From Gammaproteobacteria bacterium (GTDB lineage Bacteria > Pseudomonadota > Gammaproteobacteria > Competibacterales > Competibacteraceae), in contig JACKMZ010000002.1 of NCBI GenBank assembly GCA_024235135.1, positions 124,001 through 188,000 on the forward strand: a stretch of 64,000 bases of DNA, read 5' to 3'. The notes under the pieces were generated by a model. That model was not told the DNA's origin and searched no databases. It saw only the letters and a program-made list of their open reading frames with translations. Each line of letters starts with the position of its first letter. Within the stretch, counting starts at the first letter, position 1. Position numbers and translations under genes: made by a program. Of the stretch, positions 55,190 through 64,000 are shown in pieces.

Positions 55190-56131
55190 ATGTCCTTAAA
55201 CAAGGTATTAATAGTAGACGACTCCAAATCAGCCCGGCTGGTCCTGACCCGAATGCTGAAAAATTGGGACCTGAATGTGGAAACGGTGTCCTCCGGCGAG
55301 GAAGCCTTGGATTACTTACGCAATCACCGGCCGGACGCTATTTTCATGGACCACACCATGCCCGGTATGACGGGCTTGCAGACTGTCAAGGCGCTGCGTG
55401 AAAACGCCGATACGGCTAACATACCGGTGGCTATGTATACCTCCAAGGAAGGAGATAGTTACGCCGACGAAGTAAAGGAATACCACGTGGTGGGCATCTT
55501 GTTGAAACCGGCCTCCACCAGTGCCCTGCAAGAAATCATCGATAAACTCAAAGCGGCCACCGATAGAGATGCCGTCCTACCGCTCGCCGCAGACGCCAGT
55601 AACGAGACCGACCCGAAATCCACCGGCCTTTCGGAAGTAGCGACGGAGAATCTTGCCAAGATCGCCGCGGAATCCGTAGTCGATGAAGCGATCAGGATGC
55701 AGATTCTGCCCCTACTGGAGGAAAAACTCTTTCAATTGAAAGAGGATTTTTCGGCTAGCATCGAAAAATCCATCAGCGAGACCGCCGGCAAGCTTTATGA
55801 TTCTCGTTTCAGCACGCTATACCGCCATTTAGCTCAGCAAGTAGTGAGTCGAACGACCGAAATAAGAACGCGCCTGGAAGAACTGGAAAAACCCGAGGAA
55901 TTGCACCCAGACGCAATAAAATCCCTGGTCAAGCAGGGCGCGACTGAATCAAGGAAAATGCTGGTGGACTACATGGCCCAAATGGAAGAAAAGGTAACGG
56001 AAAGGATTAAACGGGATATCGCACATACGGCCCAATCGACCACCAGTTTGACGACAGGCCTTTCCATCTTGGCGATTATTCTCAGCATCGCGGCGATGGG
56101 CTTGGTTCTTTATTTCCATCATGCGGGTTGA
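55190..56131 (+). CDS. Receiver-domain protein with coiled coil and C-terminal membrane anchor
   Basis: This 313-residue protein has an N-terminal CheY-like receiver (residues ~5-122) with D10/D11, phosphoacceptor D54 in AIFMDHTMPG, T84 and K106 all present. The middle (about 140-280) is helical and acidic, with coiled-coil character (MLVDYMAQMEEKVTERIKRD). One transmembrane helix ends the chain (TGLSILAIILSIAAMGLVLY, about residues 290-309). No output domain of known type is seen. It starts about 210 bp after the Mla operon. A receiver tethered to the inner membrane from its C-terminus is unusual; the kinase partner is unknown. Confidence 0.88.
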   Translation: MSLNKVLIVDDSKSARLVLTRMLKNWDLNVETVSSGEEALDYLRNHRPDAIFMDHTMPGMTGLQTVKALRENADTANIPVAMYTSKEGDSYADEVKEYHVVGILLKPASTSALQEIIDKLKAATDRDAVLPLAADASNETDPKSTGLSEVATENLAKIAAESVVDEAIRMQILPLLEEKLFQLKEDFSASIEKSISETAGKLYDSRFSTLYRHLAQQVVSRTTEIRTRLEELEKPEELHPDAIKSLVKQGATESRKMLVDYMAQMEEKVTERIKRDIAHTAQSTTSLTTGLSILAIILSIAAMGLVLYFHHAG

Positions 56132-56186
56132 ACACTATCACCCGATGTCAAGCCAGATATCAATGGATTAACTGAGTCTTAATAAC

Positions 56187-57005
56187 ATGTTCAACAATCT
56201 GATCGAATTAGCTGTTGGATTAATCGTCGGTGTCGTAGTCATTTTGTTCTTTTTCTATCTGCCGGCTTATCGTAAGGCCAAGTCCAGGGCAGTGGAATTG
56301 GCCAGGCTGCGGGCTGAAAACGATGAAGTACATAACCAATTGTCCCAGGAACAGTTGCAACTTCAGCTTGAACAACAAAACAACGCTAAACAGCAACAGC
56401 GGAATGAGTCGGAAATCCGGCGTCTGAAGGACGATTTGGAGGTTATGGAAAAACAGCATGCCGAACAAACCTCCCGTTGGACACAGGAACGCGAGTTACG
56501 CACCAAGGAAGTCGGGCAACTGCGCACCCAAGTCGAAGAATTGCAACATGACAAAACGTCGCTGGAAAGTATCCTGGCGGAGCAGACTTCCCGCTGGCAA
56601 AGGGAACGCCAAAACATGGATCAGGATATCAACCATATTCAACTCTGGTGTGAACGTTTGCAGCAGGAAAAAGCCGCCGCGGAAAACCGTTTGGATATAG
56701 AGCGCAACGAATGGGAACAAATTCGCCTGGAATTGGACATGCAGCTAGCCGAAGCGCAAACCGCGCAACAGAAACTGGAAGATCAGATGGCCTCGGGCAA
56801 CCTCGGCGCCGGATTCGGCGAATGGCGCGATGAATTGGATAAATTGCGCAATCAGATGGCCCAGGCTCAGTCCAACAAAAAAGCCTTGGAGGACCAACTC
56901 GCCTTACAAAAGAAACATTCCGAGAAAGTGCAACAAGCCTTGGAAGAGGAAATCGAGCAATTGCTGGAACGGTTGATGCGTTTACAAGAAGAAAAAGTTA
57001 AATAA
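56187..57005 (+). CDS. Membrane-anchored coiled-coil protein
   Basis: This 272-residue protein has one N-terminal helix (LIELAVGLIVGVVVILFFFYLPAY cut in two by the listed limit: LIVGVVVILFFFYLP) and then a nearly continuous Gln/Glu/Leu-rich coiled coil to the C-terminus (EDDLEVME-type heptads; several QLEDQ and LEEEIEQLL runs). It follows the receiver-anchor gene by about 55 bp on the same strand. The pair probably works together at the inner membrane. Function unknown; the low-complexity coiled coil prevents assignment to a family. Confidence 0.82.
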   Translation: MFNNLIELAVGLIVGVVVILFFFYLPAYRKAKSRAVELARLRAENDEVHNQLSQEQLQLQLEQQNNAKQQQRNESEIRRLKDDLEVMEKQHAEQTSRWTQERELRTKEVGQLRTQVEELQHDKTSLESILAEQTSRWQRERQNMDQDINHIQLWCERLQQEKAAAENRLDIERNEWEQIRLELDMQLAEAQTAQQKLEDQMASGNLGAGFGEWRDELDKLRNQMAQAQSNKKALEDQLALQKKHSEKVQQALEEEIEQLLERLMRLQEEKVK

Positions 57006-57073
57006 CGATACCGCGCCTCACAAGCAGCGGCGGATCATCGCACGTTCCCGGTATCGCCGCATGCTGATCGATA

Positions 57074-58582
57074 TCAGTTCGCCGCCGCGGTCCCCGGCGA
57101 CAGGAAGCCTTGATGCACTAAATGTCGCACGAAGGGCAGGGCTTGATCGATCAAAGGCTGTAGTTCGACATTGACCGTAGCGGCCAGTTCGCCCAGCAAA
57201 TCCCGCAAGGTCCGCTCGCCATTGCACCGCGCCAGCATGTTGGCGACATGGACGTTGATGTCGTTGCTGTAACAGAATCCCTGACTGAGCCGTACCCTGG
57301 CCGAAACTATCTCCCACCCCTCCGCGCTGGGTTGGAAATGCTGCTCGAAGCGGACGTCAGGCGAACACCGAAAGCGGGTGTCCAAAATACTCTGCTTGTC
57401 GGCGGCGGAACGTAAAAAATCCTGCGACTGAAAGAAGCGCGCGATCGCATCGCCACAGGACCCGGCCATCTGCGACACTTCTTCCAGACACTGCCAGTTG
57501 GCTTTGCCGCTGGCGCGCCGCAGGGTGATGACGCCGTAGCTGACCGCCTCGATGCCTTCACGCTGGTAATAATCCATCCATTCGTCGTAGATTTCCTTGA
57601 AACGGGTCTCGCTCTCGGATTCCGTGGTGCCTATCCAACTGGTGGCATAACTGGAGGCATCCTCGGTGCCGCCACCCACCACCAAAACATCGCAGCCGAT
57701 GTCCGTGAACCAATCGGCCAGACCCTCCCGCCAAGTCTGTTTCGCCCCATGAGCCCAATTGCAGATGAGTTGCATAAAGCCTCCTTCTTCCAAATAGTCC
57801 GGGGCCTGGCGCACTATCTGCCGACAAAACTGATCGCCACGCATCCCGCTCTCGCAGAACATGAACTTGGCGTAGGGGGAAATCATGTAAGGGGCGCTGC
57901 ACACGATGAGATCGAAACGCTCTCCAGCGAATGGCTCGAACAAATCGCCGATACGGGTCTGCAGATTATCGATCCCATTGAGCCGAGCATTGAAGCCGGT
58001 GAACATGGCCGCCCGCGGATTTTGATCGGTGGCCCATACTTGTCCGCTGTGCGGCGCGCATAACAGGGCTTGTATTCCACAACCGGCGCCCAAATCGAGC
58101 GCGCGGCGCACCGGTCCACGCAGGGTCTGATTGACCAGTAGCATGGAGCTGCGGGCAATGCCCATCACATAGTCGGAACGGTGACCGGCGTAGAGTTGGC
58201 TGGGCATGTCGGACGCCAACAGCAGATCTCCGTGGGTCTGGATTTGTACCTGTGGCACGACGTGTTCCCCATTCCGACTGAGTAGGTTCGCCTTCTCCCA
58301 GGATGCCAAGTCCATGGGCTCCAGGGCCTGTCGCGCCCGGTCAGCATCGACGGGGACATTCAGCAGAAAAAGACGAATCAGGGTGTTCAGGGGAGTCGCC
58401 GCATTCGTGCGTCGCAACCAGATTGGGAAATGGCTCGAATGCATCGATAGGGCGCCACCCTCGCCTAACGCCTTTCCAATCCCTTCCGGAGAGTATTCAT
58501 GATGGCTCAACAACTCACGGGCACGCGCATAATCCATGGCATTGGTGAAGCCCAAGGCAAGGGAATCAGACATGGCAGTCAC
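57074..58582 (-). CDS. SAM-dependent methyltransferase with extra N- and C-terminal domains
   Basis: This 502-residue protein contains a class I methyltransferase core at about residues 150-290. Motif I is ALDLGAGCGIQALL, and the motif IV-like sequence is VCSAPYMISP, a variant of the NPPY of N5-glutamine/DNA adenine methyltransferases. The N-terminal ~140 residues and the C-terminal ~200 residues are extra and resemble the DUF7059/DUF7782 arrangement of HemK-like proteins. The target could be protein or small molecule. It is convergent with the coiled-coil gene. An alternative start three codons in (MSDSLALGF) is equally plausible. Confidence 0.85.
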   Translation of the reverse strand: MTAMSDSLALGFTNAMDYARARELLSHHEYSPEGIGKALGEGGALSMHSSHFPIWLRRTNAATPLNTLIRLFLLNVPVDADRARQALEPMDLASWEKANLLSRNGEHVVPQVQIQTHGDLLLASDMPSQLYAGHRSDYVMGIARSSMLLVNQTLRGPVRRALDLGAGCGIQALLCAPHSGQVWATDQNPRAAMFTGFNARLNGIDNLQTRIGDLFEPFAGERFDLIVCSAPYMISPYAKFMFCESGMRGDQFCRQIVRQAPDYLEEGGFMQLICNWAHGAKQTWREGLADWFTDIGCDVLVVGGGTEDASSYATSWIGTTESESETRFKEIYDEWMDYYQREGIEAVSYGVITLRRASGKANWQCLEEVSQMAGSCGDAIARFFQSQDFLRSAADKQSILDTRFRCSPDVRFEQHFQPSAEGWEIVSARVRLSQGFCYSNDINVHVANMLARCNGERTLRDLLGELAATVNVELQPLIDQALPFVRHLVHQGFLSPGTAAAN

Positions 58583-58887
58583 TCATAATCGTTGAACAAA
58601 AATTTTATGAAAGAGGCGCGTATGGGGATGATTATTCTTGGTAAGGATATTAGCAGCCGAATGGATCAAATACAGCCCATGTCCACACACCATACGACCG
58701 GCCTAATCGAGCGATCACTTTTGCATCCGGCCGAACTGTTTCAATCATCTCTTTGGCCGAATATCGGTCGTAATCCAGCATAAGATAGACGGGCCTCTCA
58801 AGGGCTAGGAGCCGTTATCAACCTGATTTTGCAAATAATGATATAATGACTATTTCATAACCGATGTCTAGATAGAACCTATTCAGC
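58583..58887 (+). other. Intergenic stretch with a candidate promoter
   Basis: About 305 bp without a supported gene. A 63-codon frame at 58592-58783 has no ribosome binding site. The right half is AT-rich and holds a consensus-like -10 box TATAAT. Confidence 0.45.
58842..58847 (+). promoter_or_regulatory. Possible sigma-70 -10 box upstream of the hypothetical gene
   Basis: A perfect TATAAT lies about 40 bp before the ATG at 58888. No convincing -35 hexamer is seen at 16-18 bp spacing, so this is weak. Confidence 0.3.
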
Positions 58888-59430
58888 ATGAATCCGGAAA
58901 CCATTGATAGAGAACTCGATCTGAAAATTGCCGCCGCCATGGGCATCGAGATTTATTTCAACGATTGGGATGCCCGCCAGGAGATTCCCTTATACATCCC
59001 TAGTGGTAAATCCTGGAAAACCCATAGCATGGAGGCACGCCCATTACCGAGTTATCACAAAAATTACGGAGCGGCCTTTTCCCTACTCGATCTGTTCAAA
59101 AACATGGCGGGATTCAAATTGGAAAGGGGCCTTACCGAGTGGTGGTGGTGCGGCATCGAATTCATTTCCGGTTTGTCCGCAAAAGGTGAAGGGATCACCG
59201 CACCCATCGCGATTTGCAATGCGATCCTATCCGGTCTCACGGTCTATCCCATTATTCCCATGGAAAAGCTGAACCGTGAAACCCTGATGGAAATGTGCAA
59301 AAAACGCCATGTCAAATCCTGGACGGCGCACAGCTCCAAAAAGGAACTCATGGATTTATTAGCGGCCGACGAGCAAACCATGCTGGAACTCATGCGCAGC
59401 ATGATGTCCTCGACCCCCACTCAAAAATAG
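58888..59430 (+). CDS. Hypothetical protein
   Basis: I do not recognise this 180-residue protein. It has no signal peptide or membrane segment. An aromatic central segment (GLTEWWWCGIEFISGLSAKG, residues ~82-101) is followed by ITAPIAICNAILSGL, a pattern reminiscent of the small phage-type ABA-sandwich proteins in which an acidic helix follows an ICNA/ICRA-like motif, but the match is weak. The C-terminal ~60 residues are helical and charged (KKELMDLLAADEQTMLELMR). It is convergent with the large TreY fusion gene. Codon use resembles the neighbours. Confidence 0.65.
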   Translation: MNPETIDRELDLKIAAAMGIEIYFNDWDARQEIPLYIPSGKSWKTHSMEARPLPSYHKNYGAAFSLLDLFKNMAGFKLERGLTEWWWCGIEFISGLSAKGEGITAPIAICNAILSGLTVYPIIPMEKLNRETLMEMCKKRHVKSWTAHSSKKELMDLLAADEQTMLELMRSMMSSTPTQK

Positions 59431-59449
59431 TCGGGCGATTTCAACTCAT

Positions 59450-62400
59450 TCAAAGCCGTTTAAGCAAAGCGATCGGAAAATTCGCCAACACCCGTCCCAA
59501 GGGCAGCGTGGCTTCCTCACCTTCCGGCGGGGTCAGGCGCTCGCCGGTGAAAAGATTGAGGTACGACGCCGCGGTCGGCAATTGAATCCGAGTATCTCCC
59601 CAAACATTCTCTCCCAGCGGCACGCGCGTTTCGTCCCCTTCCAATAACCCAGCCACCAGCAGGGGAGTGATCACGATGACTTCCTCCGCTTCGCCGCTTC
59701 TAGCAAATACGCACACATGCCCGGCCCGCTCACCCAGGGTGTCCAACGGACGATATTCTCCTTCACGGAACAACGCAGGACACTCCCGACGGAGATTCAA
59801 AGTCTTCCAGGTCGTATACAGCTTGATACGGCCATCTTCCATGGTTTCCAACAAGTTACGCGCACGCTTGGCTTGCTGCTCGGGCGCTGCCGCGAAGCCT
59901 TCCCGCAATGCGTCCAGCTCGGTTTGGCGGCGTTGATAATCCACCGGGCGTCGATTGTCTGGATCGACCAAACTGAAATTCCATAGCTCCGTTCCCTGAT
60001 AGATATCCGGCATGCCGGGACAGGTCAGTTTCAGCAGAGTCTGCGACAAGCTGTTAAAGAGTCCAAAACGAGCGATTCGCTTTTGAAACGGCAGGAAATC
60101 CTCCAGAAAGCGGTTTTTTTCGGGTTCGGCCAATAATTCGCCCACGAAGCCGATCACCGCCCCTTCGTATTCGGAAGAAGGATTGATCCAACTGCTATGC
60201 TGTTTGGCTTCCTTGACGGCCTTGAGCATGTAGCTTTCGATACGTTCGCGGAATATGCCGTGGGTGGTTTCGTCCATGGGCTCTAAGGGCCAAGCGCCCA
60301 ACAGAGTCTGATACAACAGATATTCGTCATTACGCGAAGGCGCCAATTCGTCATCCACCCAGCGTTTCTTGGCATTGTTCAAACGCCCCCAACGCTGCAG
60401 CAGACGCTCCCACTCGTCGGCCATTTCCGAGAGTACGCTGATGCGCGCGCGCACATCCTCGGAACGCTTGCTGTCATGCGTGGAGGTCGACAACATGGCG
60501 TGTGGCCAAAGTCGCGCGCGCTCCTGATTGGCATGGTGAAAACCGCTGAGCGACACGGCGAAGCGGCGCGGATCGCCCCCGACTTCGTTGACGGAAGCCA
60601 GCCGGTAATAACGGTAGAAACTGGTGTCCTCAAGGCCCTTGGCCATCAGGGGCCCCGTATATTGCTGGAACTTCATGGCGAAGGTCCCGATCTGGTCGCG
60701 ATAAGCGTCCTGCGCGTCGTCGCCGCCGGTCGTCAGCAAGACATCGCGCACGAAATCGAAAATGCTGACATCCGCCGCCTGACTGCGTTTGCGGGCCACC
60801 GATACCGCCCAATCGATGTAGCGTTGATCCTCCTCCGAAACGCCCTCCGCAGAGATGTAGGTCCGGTATACGGGAAAACACGCCACGATCTCGGTCAGCG
60901 CACTTTTCAGGCCGTTCAGGGTGTAATCCTGGGTACGCCTGTTCACCTGGGCGATACGGCTCAGTTGATTGGCCAACACGTTCAATTCGCTAGCCAGCGC
61001 CACCTGCATGATGAGCTTCTTGCATTCGTACAGCAGATCCTCGAAGACGATGGGCTCGCCGATGAATTGTTCATAAATGGAGTTGAAGCGATCTTCCGCC
61101 TCGCCATTGATCAGCAGTCCGTTGACCAGGTTGGCGAACTCGTAGCCCGTGGTGCCATGGACCGGCCATTGCTCCGGCAGTCGTTCGTAGCTTTCCAGAA
61201 TCTTCTCGACCACGACATACAGCGGTTTGCTCTGCGCGGTCTGGCTGTTCGGAATACGCCCCGCCTGGCTGAGCACCGCTTCCTGCAAACGCTGAAAATA
61301 CTGGCGGGGGTCATAGAGGCCATCGGGATGGTCGATGCGTAAGCCATCCAGCTTGTTAGCGCCGATCAACTCCATGACGAAGCGATGGGTATCCTCGAAC
61401 ACCGCGTCGTTTTCCATGCGCAGACCGGCCAGATCATTGATGTCGAAGAAACGCCGGTAGTTGATATCGTCCGAGGCCACCCGCCAGAAGGCCAGACGAT
61501 AAGCCTGCTCCTGCAACAACTGATGGAGTGGATCGAAGCTGGCGGGTTCTCCTTGTTTGCCATTGAACTCCTCAAGTTTCTCCTCCACAAACCAACGGAT
61601 ATCGGAACATTGCCGGCACAGGTCAAGCAGCCTGCGCTTATGCAGTTCCTTGTCACGGGTGCGTTCGACGATCTGTTCGGGCGCGGTTTTCATGCGCCCC
61701 GGCAGATGGCCGAGGGCCGTGACGATGCTCTGATACTCCAGAAACTGAAAATTGTCCGCGCCCATGCGGGCTTCCAAAACATCGATGCGATTGCCCAGGA
61801 TGCGCGGATACGTACCGGGGTCGACCGGGAAGCGGTGCTCGTAATACAGCACACTGAACGAACCGCTTTCTTCGTCGTAGCGTAATTTGAGCTGGCCGTT
61901 TTCCAGGACCACGCCGTAATGATCGCCCAATACCGGCAATAAAATCTTGCCCCACAGGCCCTCCGGCAGGGGGAACCAATCGATATCGAAATAGCTGGCA
62001 TGCACGGCCGCTGGCCCGTTTTCCAACACGTCCAACCACCAGGCATTATCGCTGCCCATGACACCCATGTGGTTGGGCACCATATCCAGAATCTGTCCCA
62101 TGCCGTGCTGGCGCAGGGCTTCGCAGAACGCGTTGAACTCGTCGCCGTCGCCGATCTCGGGATTGAGCGCATTGTGATCGATGATGTCGTAACCGTGCAT
62201 ACTGCCCGGCCGGGCGCGCAAATAAGAAGAAGCGTAACAATGACTGATGCCCAGGGCCTGTAGATAGGGCACCCGCTGGGCGGCATGGGAGAAGGTAAAG
62301 GCGCTGTTGAATTGAAAGCGATAGGTGGAATCCGGGATACACGCCGACAACGGCCTTTCATTGATCGGAGCCTGTACCGGCTCGGGTATTCCGCGCTCGT

Positions 62401-64000
62401 TCTGCACGCCTTGCACCAACGCCTGAAAGCCCGGTTCCTCGGTCCAATTTTCCAACGCCACCGTCAGCTTGTGTCGCCAATTCGGATATTGATCGACGGT
62501 CCCCGGAAAATTGAACTGTTCAGTCTGGGTGAACACGTCCTCGGGTTTGACCAGCAGAATCCGGGCCGGCGTACGAGCCAGATACAAATGGACGGCCAGA
62601 ACAAACTCGGGAGTCAGCTCGGGAGTGGAGACCTTGTGCACATTGACGTCGGGCGGCAGGAGTTCCTCGCGTTCCAGACTCATGCGCAACCAGGCGCGAT
62701 CCTGTGCGCGCTCGACGATCAGCCCCTCGCGCATCTCCGGCGATGACACCAAACGCAGTTCATCGCGCAATTCCAGATCGCGGCCCTGCCAAAATCCGTT
62801 CAGGGTTGGCAAGTCGTGCGTGCCGACGGCTACCAACGCCTGTTCCGGGTACTCCGCGGGCGGTATGAAACTGCCGTCTTCGTTCTTCTCGAAGTACAGC
62901 AAACGATAGGAGAGAATGCCTCGCTCGGCCAAAGTATCCCGTAAGGTTTCCGGTACCGTGCCCAAATCCTCGCCAATCACCAAACAGCGATTACGCACGC
63001 TTTCCAGCACCAGAATATTCAGCAAATCGTCCAAGGGATAATCGACATAAGCACCATCCTGCGGGGAACCGCCGTTCGGCACCCAGTAAAGCCGCATCAG
63101 CCCCATGATGTGATCGATGCGTAGCGCGCCGGCATGGCGCATGTTCTCACGCAGCATCGCTATGAACGGCGCATAACCCGCTTCCCGCAGACGTTGCGGA
63201 ATCACTGGCGGCAGATCCCAATTCTGACCCTGGGGATTGAAGTGGTCCGGAGGGGCGCCGACACTCACATTCAGCGCGTACAGATCCTGATGGGCCCAGG
63301 TTTCGGCTCCGCCCCGGTTGACGCTGACCGCGAGATCTTCATAGAGACCGATCCCCAGCCCCAACTCCATGGAGTGCCGGCCGGCATCCTCCAACTGTTT
63401 GGCCAGGCGCCATTGCAGATAGGCATAGAACTCCACCCACTCGCTATGCTCGACGGCAAAGGACTGGCAAGCCGGGGAATGGGGATCGCGATAGTCATCC
63501 GGCCAATGGGGCCAGTCCCAGGCGATGCCTTCCTGCCGTAGAAAATGCTCCTGCAACGCCTCGTATAACGCCATGAATCTCAGCGTTTCGCCGTGACGAT
63601 TCTGAAAGTCGCGAAACGACTGACCTCTCGGCCCATTGAGATGATGGTCGCGAAAATGGCGGAACAACAGTTCCAGCACGGGAATCTTGACTGCGGCGAC
63701 ACCGGGATAATCGACCAGATCGGCGGAACGTAGAGCGCGCAATCGGGCCTGGAACAGCGCGTCTCCAACCATTTGTTGGGCGGGCTGGCATTCGGGGTAT
63801 TCAGGAATCGCCAGCACATCCAGATACAGCACGTTGTAGAACAAGCGGCTGGAAGGACTGTAAGGACTGACCTGCTCGGGAAAGGCGGGAAACAACTCGT
63901 GCAGCGGATTCAATCCCACCAGGCTTGCGCCCAACTCCGCCGCTCCATCCAACATGAGACGGAGATCGCCCATATCGCCGATGCCCCAATTGCGCTGGGA
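59450..64000 (-). CDS. treY: 4-alpha-glucanotransferase / malto-oligosyltrehalose synthase fusion (partial, 5' end outside window)
   Basis: The frame is open to the right edge, so the N-terminus is missing. The upstream part (about 62400-64000) is a MalQ-type 4-alpha-glucanotransferase: RNWGIGDMGDL, LRIDHIMGLMRLYWVPNG, VIGEDLGTVPETL and GTHDLPTLNGFW are all diagnostic. From about 62350 to the stop it is a TreY synthase: IPDSTYRFQFNSAFTFSHA, DMVPNHMGV, GLRIDHPDGLYDP with the nucleophile, and a typical C-terminus. Together the two activities reshape glycogen or maltodextrin and make the trehalose-terminated intermediate for TreZ. No treZ is visible in the window. Fusions of this kind occur in some gammaproteobacteria. 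Confidence 0.94.
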   Translation of the reverse strand, partial: SQRNWGIGDMGDLRLMLDGAAELGASLVGLNPLHELFPAFPEQVSPYSPSSRLFYNVLYLDVLAIPEYPECQPAQQMVGDALFQARLRALRSADLVDYPGVAAVKIPVLELLFRHFRDHHLNGPRGQSFRDFQNRHGETLRFMALYEALQEHFLRQEGIAWDWPHWPDDYRDPHSPACQSFAVEHSEWVEFYAYLQWRLAKQLEDAGRHSMELGLGIGLYEDLAVSVNRGGAETWAHQDLYALNVSVGAPPDHFNPQGQNWDLPPVIPQRLREAGYAPFIAMLRENMRHAGALRIDHIMGLMRLYWVPNGGSPQDGAYVDYPLDDLLNILVLESVRNRCLVIGEDLGTVPETLRDTLAERGILSYRLLYFEKNEDGSFIPPAEYPEQALVAVGTHDLPTLNGFWQGRDLELRDELRLVSSPEMREGLIVERAQDRAWLRMSLEREELLPPDVNVHKVSTPELTPEFVLAVHLYLARTPARILLVKPEDVFTQTEQFNFPGTVDQYPNWRHKLTVALENWTEEPGFQALVQGVQNERGIPEPVQAPINERPLSACIPDSTYRFQFNSAFTFSHAAQRVPYLQALGISHCYASSYLRARPGSMHGYDIIDHNALNPEIGDGDEFNAFCEALRQHGMGQILDMVPNHMGVMGSDNAWWLDVLENGPAAVHASYFDIDWFPLPEGLWGKILLPVLGDHYGVVLENGQLKLRYDEESGSFSVLYYEHRFPVDPGTYPRILGNRIDVLEARMGADNFQFLEYQSIVTALGHLPGRMKTAPEQIVERTRDKELHKRRLLDLCRQCSDIRWFVEEKLEEFNGKQGEPASFDPLHQLLQEQAYRLAFWRVASDDINYRRFFDINDLAGLRMENDAVFEDTHRFVMELIGANKLDGLRIDHPDGLYDPRQYFQRLQEAVLSQAGRIPNSQTAQSKPLYVVVEKILESYERLPEQWPVHGTTGYEFANLVNGLLINGEAEDRFNSIYEQFIGEPIVFEDLLYECKKLIMQVALASELNVLANQLSRIAQVNRRTQDYTLNGLKSALTEIVACFPVYRTYISAEGVSEEDQRYIDWAVSVARKRSQAADVSIFDFVRDVLLTTGGDDAQDAYRDQIGTFAMKFQQYTGPLMAKGLEDTSFYRYYRLASVNEVGGDPRRFAVSLSGFHHANQERARLWPHAMLSTSTHDSKRSEDVRARISVLSEMADEWERLLQRWGRLNNAKKRWVDDELAPSRNDEYLLYQTLLGAWPLEPMDETTHGIFRERIESYMLKAVKEAKQHSSWINPSSEYEGAVIGFVGELLAEPEKNRFLEDFLPFQKRIARFGLFNSLSQTLLKLTCPGMPDIYQGTELWNFSLVDPDNRRPVDYQRRQTELDALREGFAAAPEQQAKRARNLLETMEDGRIKLYTTWKTLNLRRECPALFREGEYRPLDTLGERAGHVCVFARSGEAEEVIVITPLLVAGLLEGDETRVPLGENVWGDTRIQLPTAASYLNLFTGERLTPPEGEEATLPLGRVLANFPIALLKRL

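Noticed and set aside
58592..58783. 63-codon frame between the methyltransferase and the hypothetical gene
   Set aside because: No ribosome binding site, no recognised motif and no sign of codon bias.

Overview
The window is about 64 kb of a moderately GC-rich (high fifties by eye) bacterial chromosome. Gene content and order point to a gammaproteobacterium. Supporting signs are argC-erpA-(mepM-like divergent from tyrS), glnA-glnL-glnG with NtrC/sigma-54 style control, an OprM-type outer-membrane factor, ErpA, TrmL, MlaE/F/D, SrfB and the large 1600-residue NAD-glutamate dehydrogenase. A tkt-gap-pgk-pyk run and a 4-alpha-glucanotransferase/TreY fusion would suit a methanotroph-like or purple-sulfur-like lineage. 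No diagnostic methane, sulfur or photosynthesis gene is present, so the order is not fixed.

Layout. 1-3.7 kb: 3' end of an RND drug-efflux operon (permease, outer-membrane lipoprotein) and a small gene carrying an internal frameshifting duplication. 3.7-9.6 kb: an unknown coiled-coil protein, an AI-2E-type permease, a MaoC-phosphotransacetylase fusion translationally coupled to acetate kinase, a GNAT acetyltransferase and the remnant of a DCC-family gene. 9.6-14.5 kb: giant NAD-glutamate dehydrogenase. 14.5-15.4 kb: mostly non-coding, with one small Cys-rich ORF behind a strong ribosome binding site. 15.4-26.4 kb: argC, erpA, M23 endopeptidase, tyrS, glnA, glnL, glnG, trmL and an acyl-CoA ligase. 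26.4-32.5 kb: DUF815 ATPase, MASE1 hybrid kinase, CadC-like regulator and a methyltransferase. 32.6-36.9 kb: a solitary SrfB homologue, an Slp lipoprotein and OsmC. 36.9-44.4 kb: pyk, pgk, gap and tkt in one orientation, then a rhodanese. 44.7-46.9 kb: thiL, pgpA and a racemase. 47-48.4 kb: an AT-richer pocket with a DUF4375-like protein and a DUF4124 protein. 48.5-51.4 kb: periplasmic alpha-carbonic anhydrase, metY and a thermonuclease-like protein. 51.4-55 kb: an Mla-type phospholipid-transport operon. 55.2-59.4 kb: a membrane-tethered receiver protein, a membrane coiled-coil protein, a large methyltransferase and a hypothetical protein. 59.45-64 kb: a MalQ-TreY fusion that runs off the end.

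How the parts work together. Nitrogen assimilation is the best resolved module. Glutamine synthetase keeps its adenylylation tyrosine, and NtrB/NtrC lie directly downstream. Each of glnA and glnL has its own NtrC-like dyad and a candidate -24/-12 promoter, which implies autoregulation. NAD-GDH supplies the catabolic counterpart. Lower glycolysis/Calvin-cycle enzymes and acetate overflow (Pta-AckA) form the carbon core. The RND pump, Mla system, Slp lipoprotein and M23 endopeptidase serve the envelope.

No CRISPR array, intact insertion sequence, rRNA or tRNA gene was seen. Nothing qualifies as a clearly new multi-gene system. The most unusual items are the receiver-coiled coil-membrane protein with its membrane coiled-coil neighbour, the solitary SrfB, and the frameshifting 73-bp duplication near 3.5 kb.
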